Shown: positions 17,664-27,864 of the stretch, piece by piece
Numbering within the stretch: the first letter of the stretch is position 1
Layout of the letters: each line of letters opens with the position of its first letter
Assembly: GCF_004208515.1 (NCBI RefSeq)
Contig: NZ_SGIM01000012.1
Span: 1 to 64,000 of the forward strand
Direction: 5' to 3'
DNA: 64,000 nt
Source of the DNA: Acinetobacter halotolerans
GTDB lineage: Bacteria > Pseudomonadota > Gammaproteobacteria > Pseudomonadales > Moraxellaceae
The notes under the pieces: model-generated
The model's database searches: none
Seen by the model: the letters and a program-made list of their open reading frames with translations, nothing else
Told to the model about the DNA's origin: nothing
Made by a program: the position numbers and the translations under genes

Positions 17664-19184
17664 TTAATCAACAAATTTGTCTGACAAGATATGTAAGCCA
17701 ATGTTCCAATGCTTAAATTGCACTTGTTCGTCATGCAGATCAGCAACCAGTAAAGGCCATTGCTTAGCATCGCCAGAAACACTCAGTTGCCATTGTTGAT
17801 CATTTACCACACTCAGTTCAATGGCAGGAAGCATCTGATCACTACGACTATGGTTCAGTAAAACTGCAAGCCGAAGGATCATACAAAGATAAACCAAATG
17901 ATGACCACCAACTTTCAATACATCGTTTTTAGCATCTGCGCGTAGCTTACGACGATGATGAGAAATCAGATGCGAAAGATGATTTTGATCAATTTGTGAA
18001 AAACCAGGAATATCTGAATGTTGTAATAAATAGGCACCATGACGGTGATAACCACCATGACTAATGGCTAATCCAATTTCATGTAAATAAGCCGCACGAC
18101 GCAGTAAGTCACTGTCTTCAGTAGTTAAATCTAGTGAGTCAGCCACACCATTAAACAAGTGCTGGGCTGTATTGACCACACGCTCTGCTTGTTTTGGATC
18201 GGCATTATAACGCCCCATCAATGCTTGAACACTGCGATCGCGAATATCTTCATGTTTGAATCGACCCAGTAAGTCGTACATTACACCTTCACGTAATGCC
18301 CCATCCGAATAAGCAAGCTTATCAATATTTAATACATCAAAAATCGCATACAAAATCGCAAGTCCAGCTGGCAAAACTGCTCGACGATCTTCACGTAAGC
18401 CTTCGAAATCAATTTCTGAAGTATGCTTAAATTTCAACAAACGATCTTTGAGCTTATATAGACCATCACGAGTCAGGTTTTCTTGTTCGTCACTCAAACC
18501 AAGATTCACTAAAATTTGACGACAGGCTTTAATGGTTCCACTTGAACCCACCACGGTATCCCAGCCTTCCATTTTATAGGTATTGGCAATCCCTGACATT
18601 TCTTTACGTGCGGCAACGACAGCCTTATCAAAGGCTTTATTCGAAATTTCACCTTCCGCAAAGAAGGTTTTACTATAAGCCACACAGCCCATCTGCAAGG
18701 ACTCGGTATAAATCGGCTCGAATTCTTCACCAATAATAAATTCTGTTGAACCACCGCCAATATCAATGACTAGACGTCGACCACCATTGGCCATGGAATG
18801 TGACACCCCAAGGTAAATTAAACGTGCTTCTTCACGACCTGCAATAATTTCAATAGGTTTAGGTAAAATTTCAGCTGCTTTCTGTATAAACTCATGACCA
18901 TTCTTGGCTTGTCTTAACGCATTGGTTGCAACAATCCTTAAACGATTGGGTTGAACTGAACTCAAACGTCCAACAAAACGGGCTAAACAAGCCAAGCCTC
19001 GCTGTTGAGCAGCTTCTGTTAAATTTTTATTTTCATCTAGTCCAGCAGCCAATTGGACTTTTTCTGACATTGAAGCAACTTTTTTAACTTCACCGTGATC
19101 GACACGAGCAATTGCAAGATGGAAACTATTTGATCCCATATCAATTGCAGCAAGTAATTCTTCATCAATCAGAAAATCAGACAT
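17664..19184 (-). CDS. ppx: Exopolyphosphatase / guanosine pentaphosphatase (Ppx/GppA)
   Basis: 506 residues. The ASKHA-fold phosphate-binding loops are visible as AAIDMGSNSFHLAI near the N-terminus and VIDIGGGSTEFIIG around residue 140, with an HD-like C-terminal region (YLHEIGLAISHGGYHRHGAYLL). It degrades inorganic polyphosphate from chain ends. GppA activity on pppGpp is possible, since one sequence family covers both. It is divergent from trxA, an arrangement also found in other gamma-proteobacteria. Confidence 0.9.
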   Translation of the reverse strand: MSDFLIDEELLAAIDMGSNSFHLAIARVDHGEVKKVASMSEKVQLAAGLDENKNLTEAAQQRGLACLARFVGRLSSVQPNRLRIVATNALRQAKNGHEFIQKAAEILPKPIEIIAGREEARLIYLGVSHSMANGGRRLVIDIGGGSTEFIIGEEFEPIYTESLQMGCVAYSKTFFAEGEISNKAFDKAVVAARKEMSGIANTYKMEGWDTVVGSSGTIKACRQILVNLGLSDEQENLTRDGLYKLKDRLLKFKHTSEIDFEGLREDRRAVLPAGLAILYAIFDVLNIDKLAYSDGALREGVMYDLLGRFKHEDIRDRSVQALMGRYNADPKQAERVVNTAQHLFNGVADSLDLTTEDSDLLRRAAYLHEIGLAISHGGYHRHGAYLLQHSDIPGFSQIDQNHLSHLISHHRRKLRADAKNDVLKVGGHHLVYLCMILRLAVLLNHSRSDQMLPAIELSVVNDQQWQLSVSGDAKQWPLLVADLHDEQVQFKHWNIGLHILSDKFVD

Positions 19185-19374
19185 TATTCATATAAACCCA
19201 TGCTCAATTCACGCATTAGAGTAATTCACATGCTTACAATTTTAAAGTCATTTTAAACAATAAAACGCGTGTATTTTCGCTTATGACATATAAATGATTG
19301 TTTAAGTCGATGATCAGCATCGTGAGCAACCATTAGACTTTTCACTTTCTAACTTGAATAATCAGAACAAACCC

Positions 19375-19400
19375 TTACATTGAATAAAGTAGCAATGTAA
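19375..19400. promoter_or_regulatory. Inverted repeat upstream of trxA
   Basis: A perfect 8-bp inverted repeat (TTACATTG / CAATGTAA) with a 10-nt centre, 54 bp before the trxA start and inside the ppx-trxA divergent space. The spacing suits a dimeric regulator site or an mRNA hairpin. I do not recognise the site. Confidence 0.3.
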
Positions 19401-19453
19401 TATTCTTTCTGATACTGACTTGATACTTTATTTCTTAAATTTGGAGCAATCCC

Positions 19454-19780
19454 ATGTCTGCGACTATTGTTAATACATCTGATGAGAACTTCCAAGCAGA
19501 TGTTTTAGATGCTGAAACTCCCGTACTTGTTGATTTCTGGGCTGGCTGGTGTGCACCTTGTAAAGCAATTGCACCTGTACTAGAAGACTTATCAAACGAA
19601 TATGCTGGAAAAGTAAAAATCGTTAAAGTTGATGTTACTGCCTGCGAAGAAACAGCAGTGAAATATAATATCCGTAATATTCCAGCATTATTGATGTTCA
19701 AAAATGGTGAAGTTGTTGATCAACAAGTTGGTGCAGCGCCTCGTTCTAAACTTGCAGCGTTTATTGACCAAAACATCTAA
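19454..19780 (+). CDS. trxA: Thioredoxin with a CAPC active site
   Basis: 108 residues and a complete thioredoxin fold: DFWAGW before the active site, the cis-Pro loop RNIPALLMF, and the FKNGEVV hairpin. The active site is W32-C33-A34-P35-C36, where most bacterial TrxA have WCGPC. The two redox cysteines are intact, so disulfide reduction is expected; the Ala may shift the redox potential. The Shine-Dalgarno GGAG sits 7 nt before the ATG. It lies upstream of rho in the same direction, the trxA-rho order known from E. coli. Confidence 0.95.
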   Translation: MSATIVNTSDENFQADVLDAETPVLVDFWAGWCAPCKAIAPVLEDLSNEYAGKVKIVKVDVTACEETAVKYNIRNIPALLMFKNGEVVDQQVGAAPRSKLAAFIDQNI

Positions 19781-19805
19781 TTAGATTGTATAACTGTCCA
19801 TCTGT

Positions 19806-19836
19806 GGAATACGCTATCCATTGATTAGCGTATTCC
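19806..19836 (+). terminator. Hairpin after trxA
   Basis: An 11-bp perfect stem (GGAATACGCTA / TAGCGTATTCC) with a 9-nt loop, 25 bp after the trxA stop. No clear U-run follows, so it may be a weak terminator or an mRNA 3'-end-protecting hairpin. Confidence 0.55.
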
Positions 19837-20100
19837 TCCTTAAAAATTGACAAAGCAGTTGATTTCGTCTATATTTCTCGATCAAGAAGCTTTGAATGGA
19901 ATCTACTTCATTGCGCTTCTTACACGATACAAAACATAAGATCGCCGCTCGGCAATAACAATTGTTTTCACATTTCTCTCTGAAACAATGAACCAGACTA
20001 CTGGATCGTAATTGTTTAATACAATTACATCAGTATATATGCGGTCGATTTTTTCTTTCCCAACACAATCCTCCACTTATTCCATTCTGTCTGACCACTT
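19837..20100 (+). promoter_or_regulatory. rho leader: hairpin plus C-rich, G-poor segment
   Basis: The space before rho holds no gene. It contains a hairpin (19884-19921, outer stem AAGAAGC/GCTTCTT with an inner TGAA/TTCA pair). It ends in a pyrimidine-rich stretch: in the last 50 nt before the ATG I count 18 C and only 2 G. That composition, with many YC dinucleotides and no Shine-Dalgarno, resembles a rut site. Rho is known to attenuate its own transcription in E. coli, and the same is inferred here. Confidence 0.5.
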
Positions 20101-21369
20101 ATGAACTTAACTGAACTCAAGAAAAAACCCATTGGCGAACTCATTAAAATTGCGGAGTTTATGGGCCTTGAAGGCATGGCACGTAACCGTAAACAAGATA
20201 TTATTTTTGCCATTTTAAAACGCCATGCAATGAATGGCGAAGAAATTTTTGGTGATGGCGTTCTAGAAATCCTTTCTGATGGCTTTGGTTTTTTACGATC
20301 TGCTGCTGGTTCATATTTAGCAGGGCCAGATGACATTTATGTCAGTCCATCACAAATTCGCCGTTTTAATTTACGTACGGGTGATACCATTACAGGTACG
20401 ATTCGCCCACCAAAAGAAGGTGAACGTTATTTTGCTTTATTAAAAGTAAATCAAATTAACTATGACACACCAGAAAATTCCCGTAATAAAATTTTATTTG
20501 AAAACTTAACCCCGTTATTCCCAACCGAGCAAATGGTGATGGAACTGGGTAATGGTACAACAGAAGATTTAACCTCTCGTGTTGTCGATCTCGTCGCACC
20601 GATTGGTAAAGGTCAGCGTTCAATTATTGTTGCACCGCCAAAAGCGGGTAAAACAATGCTTTTACAAAACATTGCTCAATCTATCGTCCGTAACAACCCA
20701 GAAGTTTTCTTAATTGTATTATTAATTGATGAACGTCCAGAAGAAGTAACGGAAATGGAGCGCACAGTTCGTGGCGAAGTTGTGGCATCAACATTTGATG
20801 AAGCCCCTGCTCGACATGTTCAAGTTGCCGAGATGGTGATTGAAAAGGCGAAACGTCTGGTCGAGCATAAAAAAGATGTTGTGATTCTGCTTGACTCTAT
20901 TACTCGTTTAGCGCGTGCCTACAATACAGTTGTCCCTTCATCAGGAAAAGTACTTACAGGTGGTTTGGATGCACACGCGCTCGAACGCCCAAAACGCTTC
21001 TTTGGTGCTGCACGTAATATCGAAGAGGGTGGTTCATTAACCATTATCTCTACGGCATTGATTGAAACAGGCAGCAAGATGGATGATGTCATCTACGAAG
21101 AGTTTAAAGGTACAGGTAACCAAGAAATTACTCTTGATCGCCGTATCGCGGAAAAACGTGTCTTCCCAGCGATGAACATTAAGAAATCTGGTACACGTCG
21201 TGAAGAGCGTTTAATGGGAGAGGATAACCTGCGTAAAGTTTGGATTTTACGTAAGCTACTTCACCCAATGGATGAACTTGCAGCGATGGAATTCTTACTT
21301 GATCGTATGAAAGAAACTAAGACCAATGATGATTTCTTTGACCAAATGAAGCGTAAAGCTGCAAACTAG
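20101..21369 (+). CDS. rho: Transcription termination factor Rho
   Basis: 422 residues, the usual length. The N-terminal helix bundle and cold-shock-type RNA-binding domain ([12 protein letters not shown]...) bind C-rich RNA. The RecA-type ATPase has Walker [12 protein letters not shown], Walker [17 protein letters not shown], and the Q-loop/R-loop region around [26 protein letters not shown], cited here only by its ends. It is a hexameric helicase ending transcription at unstructured C-rich RNA. There is no obvious Shine-Dalgarno, and the leader itself looks like a Rho target. Confidence 0.98.
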   Translation: MNLTELKKKPIGELIKIAEFMGLEGMARNRKQDIIFAILKRHAMNGEEIFGDGVLEILSDGFGFLRSAAGSYLAGPDDIYVSPSQIRRFNLRTGDTITGTIRPPKEGERYFALLKVNQINYDTPENSRNKILFENLTPLFPTEQMVMELGNGTTEDLTSRVVDLVAPIGKGQRSIIVAPPKAGKTMLLQNIAQSIVRNNPEVFLIVLLIDERPEEVTEMERTVRGEVVASTFDEAPARHVQVAEMVIEKAKRLVEHKKDVVILLDSITRLARAYNTVVPSSGKVLTGGLDAHALERPKRFFGAARNIEEGGSLTIISTALIETGSKMDDVIYEEFKGTGNQEITLDRRIAEKRVFPAMNIKKSGTRREERLMGEDNLRKVWILRKLLHPMDELAAMEFLLDRMKETKTNDDFFDQMKRKAAN

Positions 21370-21386
21370 GTTTAAGATCGCATTTC

Positions 21387-21417
21387 CACAACAGCCACCT
21401 TTATGGTGGCTGTTGTG
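21387..21417 (+). terminator. Hairpin after rho
   Basis: A 13-bp perfect stem (core ACAACAGCCACC / GGTGGCTGTTGT) with a 5-nt loop, 17 bp after the rho stop. The U-run is weak (gatttgg), so termination strength is uncertain. Confidence 0.65.
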
Positions 21418-21767
21418 ATTTGGTTGACACGCTTACACAATGGTTACAATTGAGTTCTTATTTCTTTAAATTTACTATCTATTTGATTTATATATGGATG
21501 TATAAGCACCCCCTGTCATTTTTCTCTAGAATACCGATTCACAAATGATCCTTCATAGTTATTTTCTATCAAAAAATGACCGATTTTTGTCTATTTTTGT
21601 CGTTTTGCCAGACAGAATAGTAGTAATTCATGATTTGCTTTGATAGGATAGCAGCTGACTAGTTAGACTGCTCCCTGCGTTGTTTCCTAAAATATTTAGG
21701 AATAATAAAAGCACAAACAGACTAACTCAGGTTTTTTTTAATCTCACAATTTTATGAGAGTGATGCC
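21418..21767 (+). promoter_or_regulatory. Long leader/promoter region of the alanine-rich lipoprotein gene
   Basis: No gene is visible. A TTGACA at 21424-21429 is followed after 15 bp by TACAAT, a short-spaced promoter candidate. Closer to the gene there is an AGCAG/CTGCT pair and a small AT hairpin (TTCCTAA/TTAGGAA, about 21684-21702). The Shine-Dalgarno GAGAG lies just before the ATG at 21768. A long untranslated leader would suit a highly expressed envelope protein, but the start site is unknown. Confidence 0.3.
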
Positions 21768-21998
21768 ATGTTATTCAAAAAATTCGCTGTTATTGCTGCT
21801 GTTGCAACTACTTTAGCTTTTGTTGGTTGCTCTAAGAAAGAAGACGCAGCTGCTACTGACGCAACTGCTGCTGCTTCTGAAGCTGTAGCTGCTGCTTCTG
21901 AAGCGACTGTTGCTGCTTCTGAAGCGACTGTTGAAGCTGCTGCTGAAGTTGCTGCTGCTGCATCTGAAGTTGCTGCTCCTGCTTCTGTTGCTCAATAA
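21768..21998 (+). CDS. Small alanine-heptad lipoprotein
   Basis: 76 residues. A lipoprotein signal peptide ends in FVGC with Cys21, followed by SKKEDAAATDAT. The rest is five heptads of the AAASEAV / AAASEAT / VAASEAT / VEAAAEV type, giving a predicted Ala-zipper coiled coil. At DNA level this is a degenerate 21-bp tandem repeat. The layout recalls the Braun lipoprotein Lpp, a trimeric Ala-rich coiled coil, but there is no C-terminal Lys for peptidoglycan linkage (it ends PASVAQ). It is probably a free outer-membrane lipoprotein. The gene has its own strong terminator. Homology to Lpp is not shown; similarity may be compositional. Confidence 0.8.
   Translation: MLFKKFAVIAAVATTLAFVGCSKKEDAAATDATAAASEAVAAASEATVAASEATVEAAAEVAAAASEVAAPASVAQ
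21822..21975 (+). repeat. Degenerate 21-bp tandem repeats inside the lipoprotein gene
   Basis: Units of about 21 bp built around gctgctgcttctgaag follow each other, three of them nearly identical. Each encodes one heptad. Such arrays can change copy number by slippage, so the coiled-coil length may vary between strains. Confidence 0.7.
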
Positions 21999-22012
21999 TC
22001 TAGTTTTAGATT

Positions 22013-22045
22013 AAAAAAAAGAGAACCTTTTGGTTCTCTTTTTTT
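22013..22045 (+). terminator. Terminator after the alanine-rich lipoprotein gene
   Basis: Stem gagaacc / ggttctc with loop tttt, preceded by eight A and followed by seven T. It is a strong intrinsic terminator and may also serve ihfA from the other strand. Confidence 0.92.
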
Positions 22046-22099
22046 ACGCCTAAAAATATGTTTGGATTTCTAACAACATTTCAGGCTTAAAAAAGCAGA

Positions 22100-22396
22100 T
22101 CAATCGATCTGCTCATTTCCAACGCGCTGTCTAAATTTCTGACCCGCTCTAAAGGTAACAACTCGACGAGCAGAAATCGGAATCTCTTCTCCCGTCTTAG
22201 GATTACGTCCAGGGCGCTCACGCTTATCGCGTAACTCAAAATTCCCGAACCCTGAGAGTTTGACTTGTTCACCAGCAATCAATGCTTGGCTAATTTCGTC
22301 AAAAAACAACTCGACCATTTGTTTTGCTTCACGGCGATTTAAGCTGGTAAGTTCACTTAAATGGTCCGCCATATCTGCTTTTGTTAATGCTGTCAT
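22100..22396 (-). CDS. ihfA: Integration host factor subunit alpha
   Basis: 98 residues, the usual IHF-alpha length. It has the HU/IHF body ([23 protein letters not shown]...) and the DNA-bending arm with [21 protein letters not shown], the sequence that distinguishes IHF-alpha from HU. With IhfB it bends DNA sharply at specific sites. Its ATG overlaps the pheT stop by 4 nt (ATGA), so it is translationally coupled, as in other gamma-proteobacteria. Confidence 0.97.
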   Translation of the reverse strand: MTALTKADMADHLSELTSLNRREAKQMVELFFDEISQALIAGEQVKLSGFGNFELRDKRERPGRNPKTGEEIPISARRVVTFRAGQKFRQRVGNEQID

Positions 22397-24774
22397 GAGG
22401 CCCTCAATGTCGCTTGATAAGTGTTTTCCAACACTTGAATAATGTTATCCATACCAGATTTGATTTCAGCATCTTCAAGCGTACGAGATGGGTGCTGCCA
22501 CAACAATGCAAAAGCTAAAGAACGTTTGCCTTGTTCGACGCCTTGCCCCGTATACACATCGAACAACCATGTAGAGTCAAGTAACTCACCCCCAGTTTGC
22601 TCAATCATGCGCTGAATATCTTTCACCACAATCTTATCAGAGATTAAAAGCGCAATATCACGTCTAACCGATGGAAAACGTGATAATTCTGTAAAATTAG
22701 ATACATAAGATTGCAAAACTGCTTGTTGATTCAACTCTGCAACCCAAGTCGTACCCAAATCCAAATCATTTTCTAAAGAAGGATGTAAACGTCCTAAATA
22801 ACCGATTGACTGCCCCTCAACCAAAATTTCAGCTGATTGTCCCGGATGTAACCAAGCTCGCTCGGTCCGAACGAACTCAACATTTACTCGACCAGCAGCC
22901 AAAATTTCTTCAATTTCACCTTTAAAATCAAAGAAATCCATTGCAGTTGGTTTAGCATGCCACGACTCAGGCACTTGTGAGCCTACTGCGATAAGCGCTA
23001 ATGTAGGAATCTGCTTGAGATCATGAATATTTTTCGCATTTTGATAGTCAAAACGCAAACCTAACTCAAAGAAACGTACACGATGTTGTTGACGATTCAA
23101 GTTATATTGCACACAAGGAATCAAACTAGAAAGTAGTGTGCTACGCATTGCCGCCAAATCACTTGAAATTGGATTGGCAAGCATGAGTGGCTGTACATTT
23201 GGATTAAGTTGTTTTTCCAATTTCGCATCGGCAAAGCTAAAGCTAATCGCTTCTTGATAACCCAAAGTTGCAACACTTTGACGCAGTTGGGTGATATCAA
23301 AACCATCTTGATACTTTTTCAACATCACATCTATTTTTGGCAAACTGATTTGAATATTGTCATAGCCATGAATACGGGCAACCTCTTCAATCAGGTCTTG
23401 ATAAATCACCATATCATAACGATGCGAAGGAGGAATCACAGACCACTGACCTTCGGCTACAATCTCTACATTACAGCCAAGGCGAGTTAAAGCATCAACG
23501 ATAAACTCACCTTCAACCTGATAACCTAACAATTGATCAACTTGGCTTTGCTTTAACTGAATTGTTTCGCGTTTTGGTAATAATTCAGCTTGTTCAGCAA
23601 CCGTGATTGGACCAAACTCACCACCTGCAAATGCTTGAATCAGTTCACAAGCACGGTGCATTGCGATCATTGGCAACTCAAAGTCCACACCGCGTTCATA
23701 ACGCTGTGAAGAATCGGTATGCAAACCCAAACGACGTGCACGACCAGCGATCGCTAAAGGTGCAAAGAATGCACTTTCAAGGAAGATATCTTGTGTATCA
23801 TCAGTAACCGATGAATCTAAGCCACCCATAATCCCTGCAATCGCCAAAACTTTTTGATCATCTGCGATCACCATCATGTCATCTTGCAATTCAACATCTT
23901 GGTCATTCAACAGCATCAGCTTTTCTTGAGCTTTTGCTTGGCGTACTTGAATTGAGCCAGCAATTTTCGCCAAGTCAAAGGCATGCATCGGTTGACCTAA
24001 TTCAAGCAATACATAGTTAGTAATATCGACCAAGATACTATGGCTACGAATACCAGAACGAGTGAGTGCCTGCTCCATCCACTCAGGCGTTGCTGCCTTT
24101 ACATTGACATTTTTGATGATACGACCCAAATAGCGTGGTGTACCTTCAGTGCTAATCGATACTGATTTTTCATCGGCAATATTTGCTGCAATGACTTGAA
24201 TCGCTGGTTGATTCACACCTAATTTATTAATGACGGCAATTTCACGGGCAATACCACGAATACTAAAACAGTCACCACGGTTTGGCGTGATGCTAATATC
24301 AATGACATTGTCATCAAGTTTCAAATATTCACGGATATTCATCCCGACTAATGCATCAGCAGGTAGCTCTAATAAACCATCAATTTTATCTTCTAAGTCA
24401 ATTTCAGAAGCACCGCAAAGCATTCCTTGTGATTCCACACCACGTAGCTTGCCTTTTTTAATTTTGAAATCACCTGGTAACACTGCACCAATAGTCGCCA
24501 CAGGTGCTTTCATACCTACACGTACATTCGGTGCACCACACACAATTTGTAATGGTTCATCTGAACCAATATTCACCGTGGTTACTCTTAGACGGTCTGC
24601 ATCTGGATGCTGTTCAACAGTCAAGACCTCGCCTACCACAACACCTGTAAATGGTTTAGCTACAGGCGCCAATTCATCAACTTCCAAACCTAACATGGTG
24701 AGTTGATCAGACAGCGTTTCGCTATCGATTGCTGGATTGACCCATGTGCGTAACCAATTTTCACTAATTTTCAT
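22393..24774 (-). CDS. pheT: Phenylalanyl-tRNA synthetase beta subunit
   Basis: 793 residues with the full bacterial PheT layout: an N-terminal tRNA-binding (EMAP-like) domain around residues 40-150, B3/B4 editing region, B5 domain, catalytic-like domain, and C-terminal ferredoxin-fold anticodon-binding domain ([20 protein letters not shown]). It pairs with PheS in an alpha2-beta2 enzyme that charges tRNA-Phe and edits mischarged Tyr. It lies 33 bp downstream of pheS. Confidence 0.98.
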   Translation of the reverse strand: MKISENWLRTWVNPAIDSETLSDQLTMLGLEVDELAPVAKPFTGVVVGEVLTVEQHPDADRLRVTTVNIGSDEPLQIVCGAPNVRVGMKAPVATIGAVLPGDFKIKKGKLRGVESQGMLCGASEIDLEDKIDGLLELPADALVGMNIREYLKLDDNVIDISITPNRGDCFSIRGIAREIAVINKLGVNQPAIQVIAANIADEKSVSISTEGTPRYLGRIIKNVNVKAATPEWMEQALTRSGIRSHSILVDITNYVLLELGQPMHAFDLAKIAGSIQVRQAKAQEKLMLLNDQDVELQDDMMVIADDQKVLAIAGIMGGLDSSVTDDTQDIFLESAFFAPLAIAGRARRLGLHTDSSQRYERGVDFELPMIAMHRACELIQAFAGGEFGPITVAEQAELLPKRETIQLKQSQVDQLLGYQVEGEFIVDALTRLGCNVEIVAEGQWSVIPPSHRYDMVIYQDLIEEVARIHGYDNIQISLPKIDVMLKKYQDGFDITQLRQSVATLGYQEAISFSFADAKLEKQLNPNVQPLMLANPISSDLAAMRSTLLSSLIPCVQYNLNRQQHRVRFFELGLRFDYQNAKNIHDLKQIPTLALIAVGSQVPESWHAKPTAMDFFDFKGEIEEILAAGRVNVEFVRTERAWLHPGQSAEILVEGQSIGYLGRLHPSLENDLDLGTTWVAELNQQAVLQSYVSNFTELSRFPSVRRDIALLISDKIVVKDIQRMIEQTGGELLDSTWLFDVYTGQGVEQGKRSLAFALLWQHPSRTLEDAEIKSGMDNIIQVLENTYQATLRAS

Positions 24775-24807
24775 TTGTATAAACCTTATTTAATCCTGAA
24801 AAAATTG

Positions 24808-25809
<1,002 letters not shown>

Positions 25810-25944
25810 TTATAGAAATATAATAAAACGCTATAGTTTATCAGCTTTTTATCTATTTTTTGAAGATTAAGCCGATTGAAAAAACATATACCGCAACAAT
25901 TTGATAAAATCGCCATTACCGCTAAAAAACCAAGAGTAAAAACA

Positions 25945-26943
25945 ATGGCGCTCGATCAAATCTGGAAAGCACAATTGACGCTTGTCACCTATGGCAATGA
26001 GTTTTTACAGCAAGACTTAAGTATTAATGATTGGATTAACCATCCTATCTTTGCTCAACATCATTTGGTTTTTCGTGATTTAGCGTCTCAACAGCTTTTG
26101 GCACAACATTTTCGAGTTTGGTTAGAAGCATTAAAACAACAAGGGGTAGATAAACTAAGCCTACATAATTCAAGCATTCTCGATGAAGAAAGCAACCCCA
26201 ATCCAAACGTTGAATTACTTCCCTACGCTCACTTTATTGTCAGTCATCAAGGCAAAAATAAAGCGGCATGGATTTGCGGTCATGAACTTGCAGAATGGCA
26301 CCCTTATGACCATCCCTTTACAGCTCCCGCTACACAACAAATTAAATTCAGACAAGAGATTTTTTGGCGTTATCCACTCAATGAAAAACTGTCTAAAAAA
26401 ATTACTTCAGATTTAAAAGATAATGATTGGCATGAAATAGAGAAATTTATTGATCAAGAGCTTTTCAACCATAAATGTGCAAAAAACTTCTTAGAGTCAG
26501 AACAAGTGGAGCTACCTTTTTATGGCTATGAGCTAGAACAAAGCCATTTAGATAAAACGGTCTTAGCTATTATTCCTACAACCTATCAAGCAGAGTCAGC
26601 CCATCAATTGATGCATCGTATGTCCGCGCTCACAGGTTTCATTGAGTGTCAACGCCTCAATCCATATGATAATGAAGGTGAAATCATTAGCCCTGAACAA
26701 CAAATTGTCTTACGCAACTTTGCACAAAAAATAGATGATGTATTTGGCAGACTTATTACTAAGATTGCCAATCATTATAAAAATATTGATTTTGAAATGC
26801 CGATGGAACCTTATGATCGAACTATGGATGTTCCAGTCGGATCAGCTTCCACAAGTTCATACAAGACCAATCACTCCAGCGTGATTAAACTGGTGCTGAT
26901 CACGGTCGTAATATGTGTGTTGGCTTATTATTTTGGGCTTTAA
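25945..26943 (+). CDS. Hypothetical protein with a C-terminal membrane anchor
   Basis: 332 residues from the ATG at 25945 (AAGAG upstream); an in-frame TTG at 25876 would add 23 residues. There is no signal peptide. The body is a soluble alpha/beta protein with many Trp, His and Gln (WICGHELAEWHPYDHPF, YELEQSHLDKTVLAIIPTTYQ). The last ~18 residues form one hydrophobic helix (VIKLVLITVVICVLAYYFGL), so it is predicted to be tail-anchored with the body in the cytoplasm. I recognise no domain. It sits between pheS and a decayed ParB-like gene, in accessory DNA that separates pheST from rplT. Confidence 0.7.
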   Translation: MALDQIWKAQLTLVTYGNEFLQQDLSINDWINHPIFAQHHLVFRDLASQQLLAQHFRVWLEALKQQGVDKLSLHNSSILDEESNPNPNVELLPYAHFIVSHQGKNKAAWICGHELAEWHPYDHPFTAPATQQIKFRQEIFWRYPLNEKLSKKITSDLKDNDWHEIEKFIDQELFNHKCAKNFLESEQVELPFYGYELEQSHLDKTVLAIIPTTYQAESAHQLMHRMSALTGFIECQRLNPYDNEGEIISPEQQIVLRNFAQKIDDVFGRLITKIANHYKNIDFEMPMEPYDRTMDVPVGSASTSSYKTNHSSVIKLVLITVVICVLAYYFGL

Positions 26944-27213
26944 TATTCAGTATAATCCAGCTCATCTTCGTCAATATTAATGAAGTTTGGTTCAGGAGTT
27001 TGCTCAAATCGCACCGCTAGAATCTCAGTTTGCTTAAGTAAGCTTGCTTTAGCAACATGATGCATCCCATCCATGACCCGACCCTCAGCACACAAGATAA
27101 TGGGATAACTGAGATCTGCATCCTAAACTAATTGAAAATGCTCAATGATTTGCTGTGTCGTTGGATATTGATCTGGAAACCAATAGGCTTCGTTGAGTTC
27201 CTGAATATCAACC
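26940..27213 (-). pseudogene. Broken ParB-like domain protein
   Basis: Reading the minus strand from about 27213 to 26940 gives a continuous coding-quality frame of ~90 codons interrupted by a single TAG at 27123-27125. Before the stop it reads NEAYWFPDQYPTTQQIIEHF; after it comes DADLSYPIILCAEGRVMDGM, then HHVAKASLL, and it ends DEDELDYTEY. The segment with MDGMHHVAKASLL resembles the ParB/sulfiredoxin N-terminal signature (DGxHRxxA). No ATG start is present, and the 5' end would have to overlap the NADAR gene. It therefore looks like a recently inactivated gene. A sequencing error at the TAG is the main alternative. Confidence 0.65.
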
Positions 27214-27771
27214 CTATTTAGCCAAAAGTTGTGCTCGAACCTGCATAAGTGCAAAACCGAGCAAATTTAAGCCCTTCCACAAACTAGGGTCTTGCACATG
27301 CTCGTGGTCTTGCGCCATACCAATACCCCAAACCCGATCAACAGGTGACGCTTCAACTAAAATAAGGTCATTGGTGGCAATTAAAAAATCTCTCAATTCT
27401 GAATACTGCGAGAATTTCGCCAAGTTTGCCTCTACCACGATTTCAAAACGTTTTTCCTGCCACACCTGTTCATCGTAGTTAAGTACTTTACGACCTAACT
27501 GTTTTGCTTCATTCGGATGTTTGACTTTCAAAATCTGATTAAATATTTCATCATCGTTAAAGAGTTTAGCTTTTTGTGCCATCATATAATGTTCAGCGGT
27601 GAGATATTCAACCCCATTCTGTGTAAATGGTGATGGAAACCACTGACTAAAACAACTCTTATCAACCATATTTGTTTGCTTTGGAGTATGCCCCCAAAAA
27701 TATAAATATTTAAAAAAATGACCTTGTTGGACTTGTTGAATTAAATCATTTAAAAAAATTTCATCTTGCAT
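27214..27771 (-). CDS. NADAR family (YbiA-like) N-glycosidase
   Basis: 185 residues covering the NADAR (DUF1768) fold: FSQWFPSPFTQNGVEYLTAEHYMM near the start (given in part), AKLFNDDEIFNQIL, HPNEAKQLGRKV, and DRVWGIGMAQ near the end. YbiA-type members hydrolyse N-glycosidic bonds in riboflavin-synthesis intermediates, a damage-control role. Other NADAR proteins remove ADP-ribose from guanine as antitoxins of DarT-like toxins. No DarT gene is adjacent, so the housekeeping role is more likely. The decayed ParB-like frame directly follows. Confidence 0.85.
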   Translation of the reverse strand: MQDEIFLNDLIQQVQQGHFFKYLYFWGHTPKQTNMVDKSCFSQWFPSPFTQNGVEYLTAEHYMMAQKAKLFNDDEIFNQILKVKHPNEAKQLGRKVLNYDEQVWQEKRFEIVVEANLAKFSQYSELRDFLIATNDLILVEASPVDRVWGIGMAQDHEHVQDPSLWKGLNLLGFALMQVRAQLLAK

Positions 27772-27822
27772 ATTATATCTCTCTACTTATTATCTATTAT
27801 TTAGACCGAATGTTCTAAAAAT

Positions 27823-27850
27823 AAAAAAGACCGCTAAAAAGCGGTCTCTT
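27823..27850 (-). terminator. Terminator after rplT
   Basis: Stem agaccgc / gcggtct with a 6-nt loop. On the minus strand it is followed by a run of six U, 15 bp past the rplT stop. Confidence 0.88.
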
Positions 27851-27864
27851 TTGAATCTCTAAGC

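Noticed and set aside
22100..22396. ihfA as an HU gene
   Set aside because: The arm sequence [15 protein letters not shown], the length of 98 residues and the coupling to pheT identify IHF-alpha.
24230..24706. 158-codon plus-strand open frame inside pheT
   Set aside because: It is the antisense shadow of the conserved N-terminal part of pheT, with composition typical of reverse-strand reading and no ribosome-binding site.
27214..27771. NADAR gene as part of a DarT-NADAR toxin-antitoxin pair
   Set aside because: No DarT-like ADP-ribosyltransferase is adjacent; the neighbours are a ParB-like remnant and ribosomal protein genes.
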